This document shows, piece by piece, positions 37,643-47,655 of a stretch of 64,000 bases of DNA. Positions within the stretch are counted from its first letter, which is position 1; the number at the start of each line of letters is the position of its first letter. The translations under genes and the position numbers were made by a program. The DNA is from Myotis daubentonii (Eukaryota > Chordata > Mammalia > Chiroptera > Vespertilionidae): contig NC_081844.1 of assembly GCF_963259705.1 (NCBI RefSeq), forward strand, positions 48,593,501 to 48,657,500, given 5' to 3'. The notes under the pieces are model-generated. The model saw only the letters and a list, made by a program, of their open reading frames with translations. It was not told the DNA's origin and did not search any database.

Positions 37643-37866
37643 GCCAAAACCGGTTTGGCTCAGTGGATAGAGCGTTGGTCTGCAGACTGAAGGGTCCCAG
37701 GTTCGATTCTGGTCAAGGGCATGTACTTTGGTTGCAGGCATATCCCCAGTAGGAGATGTGCAGGAGGCAGCTGATCGATGTTTCTCTCTCATCGATGTTT
37801 CTAACTCTCTATCTCTCTCTCCCTTCCTCTCTGTAAAAAATCAATAAAATATATTTAAAAAATATA
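37643..37866 (+). mobile_element. VES SINE nested in hAT, 10-bp target duplication
   Basis: The head is GCCAAAACCGGTTTGGCTCA, the B box GGTTCGATTC, and the tail AAAAATCAATAAAATATAT. TATAAATCTT is repeated at 37633-37642 and 37867-37876. It inserted after the hAT. Confidence 0.95.
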
Positions 37867-38091
37867 TATAAATCTTTGTTTTACTATGGTTGCAAATATC
37901 AAAAAATTTCTTTATGTGACATGGTACCAGAGTTAAGTTAGGGTTTTTCAAAATGCTGACATGCCGAGCTCAAAAGGTTCGCCATCACTGGTCTAGTCTG
38001 TCATCATATTCTTTCCCATGCTATTCCTACATAGGTTGTTTAAATTATGTTTGTTATAAAGTTGCTCACAGTTGATAAATCACATTGGTTA

Positions 38092-38738
38092 TCCTATATA
38101 ATTAAAGCCTAATATGCCAAGTGTCCGGTCATCCAGTCTACCATTCAACCAATCAAAGTGTAATATGCCAATGTTATGCTAAGGCCACTCAACAGCTAGC
38201 TATGACATGCACTGACCACATGGGGGAAGATTCTCTGACTGGCAGGTTAGCTTGCTGCTGGGGTATGGCTGATCAGAACTGAGCAAGATGGGCCAGACAT
38301 ACCCTGGAGCCCTCCCATGGTCCCTCTACGGCTGGCCAACCTCCCGTGTCCCTCCCCAGCCTCGATCATGCATAGCCTGTACCCTCTCACAATCCAGAAC
38401 CCCTTGGAGGGTGTCGGAGAGCCAGTTTCGGCCTGACGGCAGAATGACCTGTCACTATGATGCGTACTGACCACCAGGTCAGTGCGCTCCCACAGGGGGA
38501 GCTCCGCTCATCCTCAAGCTGGGCTGATGGCTGCGAGCCCAGTGACAGTGGCGGGAGCCTCTCCCATCTTCGCAGCAGCTCCTGGGCTGCCAGAGAGATG
38601 TCTGACTGCCAGCTTAGGCCCGATCCGCTGGGGAGAGGGCCTAAGCCAGCAGGTGGACATCCCCCAAAGGGTCCCGGACTGTGAGAGGGCATAGGCCAGG
38701 CTGAGAGATCCCCTGAGCGCACAAATTTTTGCCTCTGG
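38092..38738 (+). mobile_element. HeliBat-type Helitron, chimeric
   Basis: The 5' end is TCCTATATAATTAAAGCC and the 3' end is GCGCACAAATTTTTGCCTCTGG (here CTGG, still CTRR; hairpin half lost). The first half (GGCAGGTTAGCTTGCTGCTG, GGGCCAGACATACCCTGGAG) resembles the 5' half of 12698-13092. The second half (CTGCCAGCTTAGGCC, CATCCCCCAAAGGGTCCCGG) is A type. Frames on both strands are artefacts. Confidence 0.85.
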
Positions 38739-38904
38739 TTTACAAATAAAAATTAGTTTAAAATAATCACACAATGAAATTGAGAAAACTTATACTCTGG
38801 TTATTTTTATCAGAAACTTTACATTAAAATTTTTCTTCAAATTTTCTGAATCTACTTTGGTTTAAATGTGTTAGTTTAAATTATGATTTCTCCTCTTTTG
38901 AAGC

Positions 38905-39433
38905 CAGGTACAAAAAATCGCATATTATATGACTTCTTTATATGATATACCCAGAGTAGGCCAGAAAGATTAGTGGTTACCATGTTGTGACAAATGGCCC
39001 AGGAGAACTACAGCTAGCACCCAGAGGAATCAGGAAAGTTACCTTTATTACACAGCACTGCTAGTCCAGGGGGCTCTAATCCAAAGCCTGAACTGCCAAG
39101 GTGGGGAGGTTTTGATAAATACATATATTTTCTTGTGGCGAGCCCCACAGGGCGGGCTTTGCACCTCTGCCTAAGTCAGTTAGAATGGGGAAGGACTGAC
39201 CTAGGCTGTAAGCCCCCAAAGTTGCCCCCCTATTTTCCTTCTCAACCAAAGGATGAGGGAGGCAGGAATGTGAATTTTTGCTTAATGCACAGAATATTTT
39301 CTGGGGTGGTGAAAAAAGGTGGAAACTAGAGAGAGGTGGTGGTTGATCACTGTTGTGAATGAACTAAATGCTACTGAATTTTACACTAGTTTAATCATAT
39401 GCTACGTTATCTTCATATCAATTAAACATATAT
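38905..39433 (+). mobile_element. L1 3' UTR, interrupted by an LTR-like insert
   Basis: The left part has GACTTCTTTATATGATATAC and GATTAGTGGTTACCA. The right part has TTTTCTGGGGTGGTGAAAAA, GTGGTGGTTGATCACTG and CTACTGAATTTTACACTAG. These are standard L1 3' UTR phrases, with about 70 bp missing between them beside the insert at 38983-39291. Confidence 0.75.
38983..39291 (-). mobile_element. Probable solo LTR in an L1
   Basis: The 309-bp insert begins TGTTGTGACA and ends AATGCACA on the plus strand, so it has TGT...ACA termini. On the minus strand there is a poly(A) signal AATAAAGG (near 39036-39044) and a TATA-like AAATATATGTATTTA. No target duplication is visible and some L1 is deleted, so this is a moderate call. 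No internal retroviral sequence. Confidence 0.55.
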
Positions 39434-39471
39434 ATGGAAGTTTTTAGTATGTATTTTTATTATTTTATTTA

Positions 39472-40602
39472 CTAGAAGCCTGGTGCACAAAAATATGTGC
39501 ACTCGGGGGGGGGGGGTGTCCCTCAGCCTTGCCTGTGCCCTCTCATAGTCTGGGACCCCTCGGGGGATGTCCACCTGCTGGCTTAGGCCCAATCCCCAGG
39601 GGATTGGGCCTAAGCGGGCAGTCAGACATCCCTCTGGAAGCCCAGGAGCCCTTGGGGGATGTCCACTTGTCAGCGGGAAGCAGTCCTAAGCTGCAGTCGG
39701 ACATCCTTAGTGCTTCTGAGGAGGCAGGAGAGGCTCCCACCACCATCGCTGTACTGGCAGCCATCAGCCTGGCTTGTGGCTGAGCAGAGCTCCCCCTGTG
39801 GGAGCACACTGACCACCAGAGGGCAGCTCCTGCATTGAGTGTCTGCCTCCTGGTGGTCAGTGTGTCATAATGACCAGTCATTCCCAGTTGTTCTTCTGTT
39901 AGGGTCAATTTGCATATTACCATTTTATTATATAGGATAGAGGCCTGGTGCATGGGTGGGGGCCGGTTGGATTGCCCTGAAGGGTGTCCTGGATCAAGGT
40001 TGGGGTTCCGCTGGGGTGCCTGGACAGCATGGGTGAAGGGCTGATGGCTGTTTGCAGGTTGGCCAAGCCTACCAGCGGGGACCTTCACCCCATGAGGGTG
40101 TGACCAGCCTGGGTGAGGGGCTGATGGCTGTTTTCAGGTTGGCCACAGCCCCTTCCAGTGGGGGTCCCTGCTGGGATGCCTGGCCAGCCTGGGTGAGGGG
40201 TTGAAGGCCATTTTCAGGCTGGCCAAGCCCCCCAGCAGGGACCCTCACCCCCTGAGGGTGTGACCAGCCTGGGTGAGGGGCTGATGGCTGTTTGCAGGCT
40301 GGCCACGGCCCCCAGCCACCCAAGCTCCCAGTGGAGGCTGGCTGGAAGCAGGTATCTGGGATTTATTTATCTTCTATAATTGAAACGTTGTTGCCTTGAG
40401 CGGAGGCCACAGCCAGCCAGGGCAGATGGGAAGCTTGGCTTCCTCCATCGTCAGGGCAACCAAGCCTCCTGCTTGCTCCCACTCTGTGGCTGCCATCTTT
40501 GTTGGGTTAATTTGCATATAGTCACTCTGATTGGCTGGTGGGTGTGGCTTGGTTGTAGCGGAGATGCAGTCAATTTGCATGTTTCTCTGTTATTAGATTA
40601 GA
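39472..40602 (-). mobile_element. Composite HeliBat Helitron (A part 39472-39937, B part 39938-40602)
   Basis: The plus strand begins CTAGAAGCCTGGTGCACAAA. The A part ends TATATAGGA, fused directly to TAGAGGCCTGGTGCATGG, exactly as at 17912/17913. The 5' end is TGTTATTAGATTAGA at 40602. The A part contains the motif pair at 39810-39826 and 39843-39859. The B part contains four ~82-bp units (40010-40310) and CATCGTCAGGGCAACCAAGC. It lies within the poly(T) side of an antisense L1 (continued at 40603). Confidence 0.9.
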
Positions 40603-40870
40603 TTTTTATTGACTTTATTGAGGTGACAGTGGCTTGCCAGTCCTTACAGGTTTCAAGTGTACAACTCAATAAAGCACCATCTGCACACTGCGTTGTGTGC
40701 CCATTGCCTCAAGCAAAGCCTCTTTCAGTCCCCATATCTCCCCACTTTGCCACCTCCACCTACTCTACTCCTGCCTTTTCCTCCGGCTATTCCTACACTG
40801 TTGTCTGAGTCCGTGTATTATGTATGTATTTTTTTTGGCTATTCCTTTCACCTTTCTGTATGTATTTTGT
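40603..40870 (-). mobile_element. L1 3' UTR (minus)
   Basis: ATTGACTTTATTGAGGTGAC, GGTTTCAAGTGTACAACTCA, then C-rich text with CACCTCCACCTACTC and CGGCTATTCCTACACTGTTG form a typical antisense L1 3' UTR. Overlapping frames in all three phases are artefacts. Confidence 0.75.
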
Positions 40871-43173
40871 AAATTACCAATTTAATTAAAGCTAAATATT
40901 TTAAAGATTACTTCTCTTTAACTCATTTTTAATTCCAATATTCATAATGTTAAAAAAAACACCTCGTAATTTATTCTCAGGTATCTCATGTTAATTTTGA
41001 ATGATTTTTGACTCCACTTTGTTTATCCACTTATGTTTTTACCACATCATTTCTTATAAAATACAGTTCTCCTGTTACTTTCCCAAAGAGATTATACTTG
41101 TTTATTTTTTGACTTGCCTGTTCACTGTCATTTGAAAAAGTCCAGAATTCAAATTATTTCTTTGACTTTCCTGTCTTCTTTAAATTATGCTGTAGAAATA
41201 CTCATCTATTCCTGTCATTCATATCTTACTATATGTCTCTCTAAATTAATCTAGGGACTCCTCTTTATCACTTATATATTATTTTAAAGTCAAATCTCTG
41301 CATTTTAGGTAAATATGATACATTTTGACAGAAGCTTTTATTTAAGAGTTCAAAAAAATTGAATCCATAGAGATACACATAATATAAATTTATATTATAA
41401 AGATATCTAAATTTATCAGGCACTATATCAATAAGATTTTATTGAGTTCCTACTTTGTATCTAATTTGATGTCATGATCCTAGAATAATTTACAAAGTAT
41501 TTACAGAGCTAAAACTGAAATGATACAAAACAATTACAGAAAAATATAAGTGCCGCCCTGACCGATGTAGATTAGGCTGACAGATTGGAGACCAGTTAAC
41601 CAACTGATTACTTGATGTAACAGAGGGGTAAGGGAATAGAAGTGGCATTGCTAAAGGATCCACAATGTACTTATTTATGTAATAGGAATCTTACATATGT
41701 AATAACGTTTACCCTGGGTGAGCCTGGATTCTAGAGGTCTTTTGTTTTGGTTTTTATTTTTGCCTTTTACAGGAACATAAAAAATACTCAAGAGATGTGA
41801 TAATCCCTACGTTGAGAAAGCTAAAAAGGGCTAATTCAAATGTAACCCTGATATTTTGGGGGCTAGCAATTGGAATTCATACCAGCAAGCTCAGTGTGCA
41901 TTCTTGATGACCTATAATTAGGTCATTGCTCCTTCCCAGGACCTAGTCTCGCAGAACCTGTTACAGAGGCCATAAACCTGTGAATAACGCACTGCCCTGG
42001 GTGGGGGAGGGGGAGAGGGACAGGGGGGCTGGGGGGGGGGGGTGTTATGCTGGCTCCAGGACCATCGGATGTGGCCTGACACCTGGGGGCCTTCCTGCAG
42101 GGCCAGGAAGGGGGCGGGGGGGGGGGGGGTAGCTGCAAGACAAAGACCTCAGCGGGATATATATAAACAGGCTGTCTGCATGTTTCTTCACTCTGATTTG
42201 AAAATTATTCCCCGGAGTCTGAAGGCATAATTAAAACAGTGTTCCTCCACTTCTTTAAAGCATCACTTGGTTTTTCTGGGGTCTTCTGCAACAACGTGAG
42301 AGTGATTTCTTCATTTATTTTAATAATTTGTATTTATTTTATTTCATCAATATTATCAAACAGCTATGTCTCAGACACCCATAAGCACTGAAATACTAAT
42401 GAGGGGGATGATCAATCTTTCAAAGTTTCCACAGTCTAAAGGGGGAGAAAGACAAGTTAACAAATCATCATGCAATGCAATGAGTGCTATAGCATTTAAT
42501 ATCATAGGGGAAGGCAGAATTGTGTGAGAACACTTTCATAATTCAAGGCAGTTAGGTATGCCTGAGCCTTATATAGTTAAGAACTGGTGTGAGTTAGTCA
42601 GATAATGAATTGGGGTAGGGGTGGAGGAAGAGCATTCTAGGCAGAGGACGAAGCTTGTGGGAAAGTAAAAGGCAAACCATGTCCCATAATATGTGACAAT
42701 TTGCAAATAGTAGTTTAGTAACTTTCTTAATGAGACATAATCCAACAGGAGCTAGGTCGGAAAGCAAGGTGTATGTAATAGTTTGGAGATGGATTTTGAT
42801 TTTGAAAAATATAAGAGAGTAGAGAAAGTTGGAAGAGAGAAATTGGTGTAATGAGTTTTTAATTTTAACATTTTGATACAGTGTAGCATCAGATTAAAGT
42901 GTGCAAAAAATAACAAATTATTTATTTTAGGACTGCTGAAAAGAGGTCATGAGGGCATGAGTCATGTAAAATAGACAAGCAAATAAAGATGTGAAAAATA
43001 TTTAAAAGCATAGTCTATATAACTAAACTAACAGTAAATTAGAGAAAAGTTATTTTTCCAGCAACTCCAATTAAATGGTTCCATAAGTCACAGATAAAAA
43101 TTATGTCTGTCAGACCAGAATACCAAAAATTAACATTTCAATTATTCCCAAATTTCCTGTAAACTTTCAGTTA
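40871..43173. other. Unassigned sequence with G-rich tracts and an old repeat
   Basis: G-rich runs lie at 41998-42043 and 42109-42131. 42410-42700 (GTCTAAAGGGGGAGAAAGAC, AGAGCATTCTAGGCAGAGG) looks like an ancient mammalian repeat of uncertain family. No gene seen. Confidence 0.45.
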
Positions 43174-43214
43174 GCAGGCTGACGCTCTATCCCCTGAGCC
43201 AAACCGGTTAGGGC
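43174..43214 (-). mobile_element. VES SINE fragment (tRNA-like head only)
   Basis: GACGCTCTATCCCCTGAGCC followed by AAACCGGTTAGGGC is the reverse complement of the first ~40 bases of VES. The body and tail are absent. Confidence 0.8.
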
Positions 43215-43561
43215 AATTTTCTGTAAACTTAATGCCATTCCAATCAAAATCCTTAAAAACTCAGCAGGATAAATTTAAGTGCTCAACTTAAAATGTATAT
43301 ACAAAGAGCCTACAATAGCAAAAATAATATATTAAATGATATGCAAAGTTAGAAAAGTTGTATTATCTTATTTCAAGATATTCTACAAAGCTAGAATAAT
43401 CAAATAATTGTGGTATTGACATACAAATAGAGGTATAGTCAATAGAAAAGAATGAAAAATTTGGGTGTTTCACAGTAGTCCTTCACAGATTCAATCCATT
43501 GATTTGTGATCATTCCAGGAGAATTATAGAAGCAGTTTAAAATTAAATTTCATGGGTGACA

Positions 43562-43808
43562 TCCTATATAATAAAACGCTAATATGCAAATTGACTGAAC
43601 TGTGGAACACTGGTTGCTATGACAGACATTGGCCACCAGGGGGCAGATGCTCAATGCAGGAGCTGCCCCCTGGTGGTCAGCGTGCTCCCACAGGGGGCGT
43701 GCTGCTCAGCCAGAAGCCCTGAGCCGGGCTCACGGCTGGCGAGTGCAGCTGCTGTGGCGGGAGCCTCTCCCGCCTTCGCAGCAGCGCTAAGGATGTCCGA
43801 CTGATGGC
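43562..43808 (+). mobile_element. HeliBat-type Helitron (A type), 3'-truncated
   Basis: The 5' end is TCCTATATAATAAAACGC and AATATGCAAATTGACTGAAC follows. The interior includes the best-preserved inverted motif pair (43630-43646 and 43663-43679), GCGGGAGCCTCTCCCGCCTT and GCGCTAAGGATGTCCGACTG. Similarity stops at about 43808; the 3' hairpin and CTAG are missing. Confidence 0.92.
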
Positions 43809-43922
43809 AGATGGAAAGCTCTTAAGGGAAATACTGACTTAAACTGAACTTTTAAAATATACATTGCCTAGAGAACATTGGAGGAGGGATTTCACTGCGT
43901 AAATCTACTATCAGATATGACC

Positions 43923-44063
43923 TCTATAATAATGACAGTGTGATATGCTAATTAGACCGGATGTGCTTCCAGACGAAGCCGAGCAGCAGGGGCCAAGGCA
44001 GAGGTGACCGCGTGGCAGCAGGGGCCAAACCCCTTGCACGGATTTCGTGCAATGGGCCTCTAG
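43923..44063 (+). mobile_element. Very short HeliBat-type Helitron (141 bp)
   Basis: It starts TCTATAATAATGACAGTGTG, then ATATGCTAATTAGACC. The 3' end is a TTGCACGGATTTCGTGCAA hairpin followed by TGGGCCTCTAG and T. The interior is two copies of GGCAGCAGGGGCCAA-like sequence. Confidence 0.92.
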
Positions 44064-44089
44064 TTGGTTAATAAAATAATATAGGTTTC

Positions 44090-44340
44090 AATATCAATTA
44101 TATCAATACATATCAATTATATTGGTATTCTGTAATCCTTTATCTGTATATTGTACTTTGTGGTCACCACCCCAGGTCAAGACTCCTTCCACCACCATTT
44201 ATTCCCACTTTACCCTGGTCTACCTCCCCACATTGCCCTTTCCCTCTGGTGATCACCATACTGTTGTCTGTGTCTATGCGTTGTCTTATTTCTGTTTTTT
44301 TTTTTCTTTGTTTTGTTTTCTAACAATGTCACCCCAATAA
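44090..44340 (-). mobile_element. L1 3' UTR (minus)
   Basis: GTGGTCACCACCCCAGGTCA, CACCACCATTTATTCCCACT and GGTGATCACCATACTGTTGT are standard antisense L1 3' UTR text. Confidence 0.8.
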
Positions 44341-44611
44341 ATTCAGGGAAAAACAATTTACTACCAGAGAAAAAAGTTTTTAAGTTAATATAAGAATACT
44401 CAAGTGACAAGTGCTGAAATATCTCAGTAATGGTATTAGAGATAAGAGAAGGAAGCAGAATCATGAATCAATTAAGAAGTAAAAGCAAAAGGACTTTGTG
44501 ACTGAGAGTGGAGAGGGAGAGAGAGGAGTTAAGTTGTGCTTGATGGCTACAAGGTCAAACACTGACACCGATGGGGAATGCAGGACATGGGACTAAGTAA
44601 AGATGTTATTT

Positions 44612-44804
44612 TTTTATATTTTTAAAAATTGATTTTAGAGTGAGAGGAAGGGAGAGAGAGAGAGAATTAAACATCGATTGGCTGCCTCCTGCATGTGCCC
44701 TACTGGGGACTGAGCCCGAAACACATGCATGTGCCCTGACCAGGAATGGAAGCAGCAACCTTTTGGAGCATGGGAGGATGCTCAACCAACCGACCCACAC
44801 CTAC
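44612..44804 (-). mobile_element. VES SINE with 11-bp target duplication
   Basis: Reversed tail AAAAATTGATTTTAGAGTGA, body with CTGCCTCCTGCATGTGCCCT, and a reversed diverged head. AGATGTTATTT is duplicated at 44601-44611 and 44805-44815. Confidence 0.92.
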
Positions 44805-44815
44805 AGATGTTATTT

Positions 44816-45960
44816 AATGTTGATTATGTTGAGCTTGCCTTTCCGGTGAGAAATCCAGGAAAATATTTCCAATAAATATTGTGAGGTAATTGCAGTTTAA
44901 AGGAAGATGCAAGAGAAGATGATAGGAGTCTGCAGGAGAAAGTTAATGAGAGTCGGTAAAGTGGGAAGTGACAGGTGTCCCTGCATGTGTTTATGTGAAA
45001 TGATTTCCTCCTCACAAAGTAGCACTTACCACAGCTCTAGATTTTCAGGAGGTTGCTTAGGTGCTTGGTTGATATATTCCTGTTGACATTCTGACAGGAG
45101 GTAATTTAATATCTTGTTTACCATTCTAATTTCCGTGCCTAGCATAGCCCTAGAATGTTTTAATAACTTAATATTTTTAAATAAATCAATACATAAAGAG
45201 ATGGATGAAAATGTAAATGTGAGGCAAGCACAAATGTAAAGGCTATAGGGAGGAAGAGGGACAGATAAACATGACCATAAGAGAATAGATGAGAAATTGA
45301 AAGGACACATGGAAGTATGGTGTTAAGGAAGGTAACGGAAGAGAGAATTTAAATAGGTAAGCAATGAACTCTGCAGTTCAAATAGAACAGAAAGCCTCAG
45401 TGAGTAAGAACTAAAATCACTTGTTTTAGGCAACAGAATCTTTGCCGATAGTAGAGTTATTTCCATAGAGTGAAAAGGCTATATCAGAATGCAGTGGACT
45501 GGGAGGGAGAGTAAATGGAAGAGAAAATTAAAACAGAGATTGCCGTCTACTCTCTTAAGAATGTGAGTGAAGAAGTACAGAAACTGTAGAATTATTAGAA
45601 TGAGAGGTAGGATAAAATAATATTGTTGTATTTTGATTGCACTATGGTATCTGGGAAGTTTTCACAATGTTTTTCAGTTAAGAAGGAAGTGCAAGTAGAG
45701 AAATGTTGAAGATGCAAGAAGGGGAAAAAAAATAAAAAGAAATGACAATTGAGGCCAATTCCCTGTTAAAAGGAAATGTTTTTAGCAAAGAAAGTAAAGG
45801 GGAGTTGGATGAAAAATTATGCACAGGTCCTTAGGAAGAGATTTGGGGAGGGGCAGCAGACGTGAAAAAAAATCATACTAATAATCTCCATTATCTCTAT
45901 GGACCTGGATTAGATCTCACATTATCTGATTTCTAATTCATATTGTCTCAGTAAACTAGA
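44816..45960. other. Unassigned sequence
   Basis: No gene or clear repeat was seen. The 94-codon minus frame at 45026 shows no domain. Confidence 0.4.
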
Positions 45961-46112
45961 TATTAGAACTTACATACTTATATGCATAGCCCATGGATGT
46001 GGGCAATAGGGTAGTGAAGACCTGAGGGGGTGGGTAGGGCCTGGGAGGAAGGGGGTAAAGGGAGGGGGAATGGGAGCTATCTGTCATATTATCAACAATA
46101 AAAATATATATT
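45961..46112 (+). mobile_element. L1 3' UTR end fragment
   Basis: CTTATATGCATAGCCCATGG, a G-rich stretch, and ATTATCAACAATAAAAATAT resemble the 3' end of the L1 at 27210-27340. Confidence 0.75.
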
Positions 46113-46264
46113 TCAAAAATATAAAATATTTATGTATATAAGATATCTTTATATAATTTTTAAATATAAAATATTTAAATATGAACTCAGTAAAACGAAA
46201 TGTATCCAGAAATTTGGGTATTGTGCCAGAATTAGCAAATAAGACAAAATCAAAATTTCCCACA

Positions 46265-46812
46265 GATTAGACATCTAGGGCAGGTTGTATTTTTTATGAT
46301 GGTCTTATCCACATTTAATTCTTCTACCCCCCATGTTCTGGTTACAATTTGATGCTGATATTCCTCCCATTGAGAGATGGGATAGATTTCTTGCGCTTGT
46401 ATCTGGGTGAAAATGTAACTACTCTGGAAGTAACTTCTTGGGTTATACCATCAAAAGTGATGTAGCTGCCACATGATTTTTCCTGGAACATTCATCTTTG
46501 AACCCAGCTACCATCACCCTTTGAAAAGCTCTGGCCATTCAGAGAGGTCACCGATGGCAGTTCTGGCTCACAATTCTGGCTGCACTCCTACCCACAGCCA
46601 GCTTTAATTAGTGAGCCACAGGTAGGAGCTCTCTCCATAGTGGAATCTCCAGCCTCTGACCAGCTGTTGCTGCATAAAGCAAAGATAAACCTTTCCCTGC
46701 AAGCCCTGTCTACAGTGGAGATACATGAGCTAAAAAGGGCTGTTATTATTTTAAGCTGTTACAATGCATATTGGCATGTTATATAGCAATACGTAGTTGA
46801 TTAGAAGACAGC
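46265..46812 (+). mobile_element. MLT1-like LTR (ERVL-MaLR)
   Basis: TTCCTCCCATTGAGAGATGG, AGTGATGTAGCTGCCACATG, and an end with TTATTTTAAGCTGTTACAAT, ATATAGCAATACGTAGTTGA fit the MLT1 layout, whose end runs TTTAAGCCACTAAGTTT...AGCAATAGATAACTG. Heavily mutated. Confidence 0.7.
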
Positions 46813-47298
46813 ATTATATATATATATTCATAAATATGTGTATATACATATATGTGTATATAAATGCTAATTAACATTTTCATGCAGCACAAAACCAAAA
46901 AGCTCAAGGCCCATAAAAAACTAGAAGCAGAGCCTTGACTATTCTTTCCCTAGAAAGTACTTAATCTCTATTCTCTGACCCATGACAAATCAACTAAAGG
47001 ACATTATTAATTTAAAAAACCACACATTCTATGTAAATGTTATTGATGTATCTATAATTTTCCTTAAAATTGTCCTTATTGAAATATTTTAGCAACCATA
47101 AACTTCTACCAGAAATGACTTAGATGAGTGGGCAGAGTTAGGATATATATTTTACAGTCATTAAAAGTTACCATTTATTCTTTAGTTATTTCCTTTTCTA
47201 TATAGACAACTTGGTAGACATCCCTTGATTAACAATTAAATTAAATCACTTTGAGCGCTCTACAGTAAATGAAATGGTTCTTAAATGTATTCTGTTGT

Positions 47299-47644
47299 GC
47301 CCTGGCCGGTTGCTCAGTGGTTAGAGGGCTGGCCCAAGGACATCTATGGCAGGTAATATTTTTTATGATGGCCACATCCTCATCTAATTCTTCTTACTCC
47401 CCACCCCCATGTTTTAGTTACGGGTTCAAATCCTGATCAAGGGCATCTACCTTGGCTGTAGGCTTGATCCCTGGCCCCAGTCAGAGCATGTCTGGGAGGC
47501 AACCAATTAATGTGTCTTTCTCACATAAATTCTCTCTCTCTCTCTCTCTCTCTTCTCCTCCTCTTTCTCCTCCTCCTTCCCCTCCACTCTCTCTTAAAAA
47601 AAAAATCAATGGAAAAAATATCCTTGGGTGAGTATAAAAACAAA
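47299..47644 (+). mobile_element. VES SINE containing an ~83-bp foreign segment, 11-bp target duplication
   Basis: The head GCCCTGGCCGGTTGCTCAGT is interrupted after GGCCCAAG at 47338. The body resumes at 47422 with GGGTTCAAATCCTGATCAAG, the B-box side. The tail is AAATCAATGGAAAAAATATC with the palindrome relic at 47620-47635. GTATTCTGTTG is duplicated exactly at 47287-47297 and 47645-47655, so the whole chimera lies within one duplication. A CT tract lies at 47528-47552. Confidence 0.92.
47339..47421 (+). repeat. MLT1-like segment inside the VES
   Basis: GACATCTATGGCAGGTAATA, TTTTTTATGATGGCCACATC and CATGTTTTAGTTAC match 46269-46346 (the start of the MLT1-like LTR) at roughly 85% by eye. 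The match stops at both edges of the insert. Confidence 0.85.
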
Positions 47645-47655
47645 GTATTCTGTTG

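Larger units (their letters stand above)
37486..37990 (+). mobile_element. hAT DNA transposon with perfect 8-bp target duplication, nested VES
   Basis: The inverted termini are CAGTGATGGCAAACCTATGA (37486) and AAGGTTCGCCATCACTG (ending 37990). GTCTAGTC is duplicated at 37478-37485 and 37991-37998. The interior (TTGATTTTTCTTTG, AAATTTCTTTATGTGACATG, AACTCTGG-like segments) is typical of non-autonomous bat hATs. A VES SINE sits at 37643-37866. An unusual 89-bp palindrome lies at 37507-37595. No transposase. Confidence 0.93.

Noticed and set aside
39543..40088. 181-codon minus-strand frame
   Set aside because: Spans the junction of the composite Helitron, including satellite units.
41549..41575. 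Possible VES head (GCCCTGACCGATGTAG)
   Set aside because: Only about a dozen bases match and nothing of the A box follows.
41923..42138. Proline-rich minus-strand frame
   Set aside because: A translation of the G-rich tracts; no other support.
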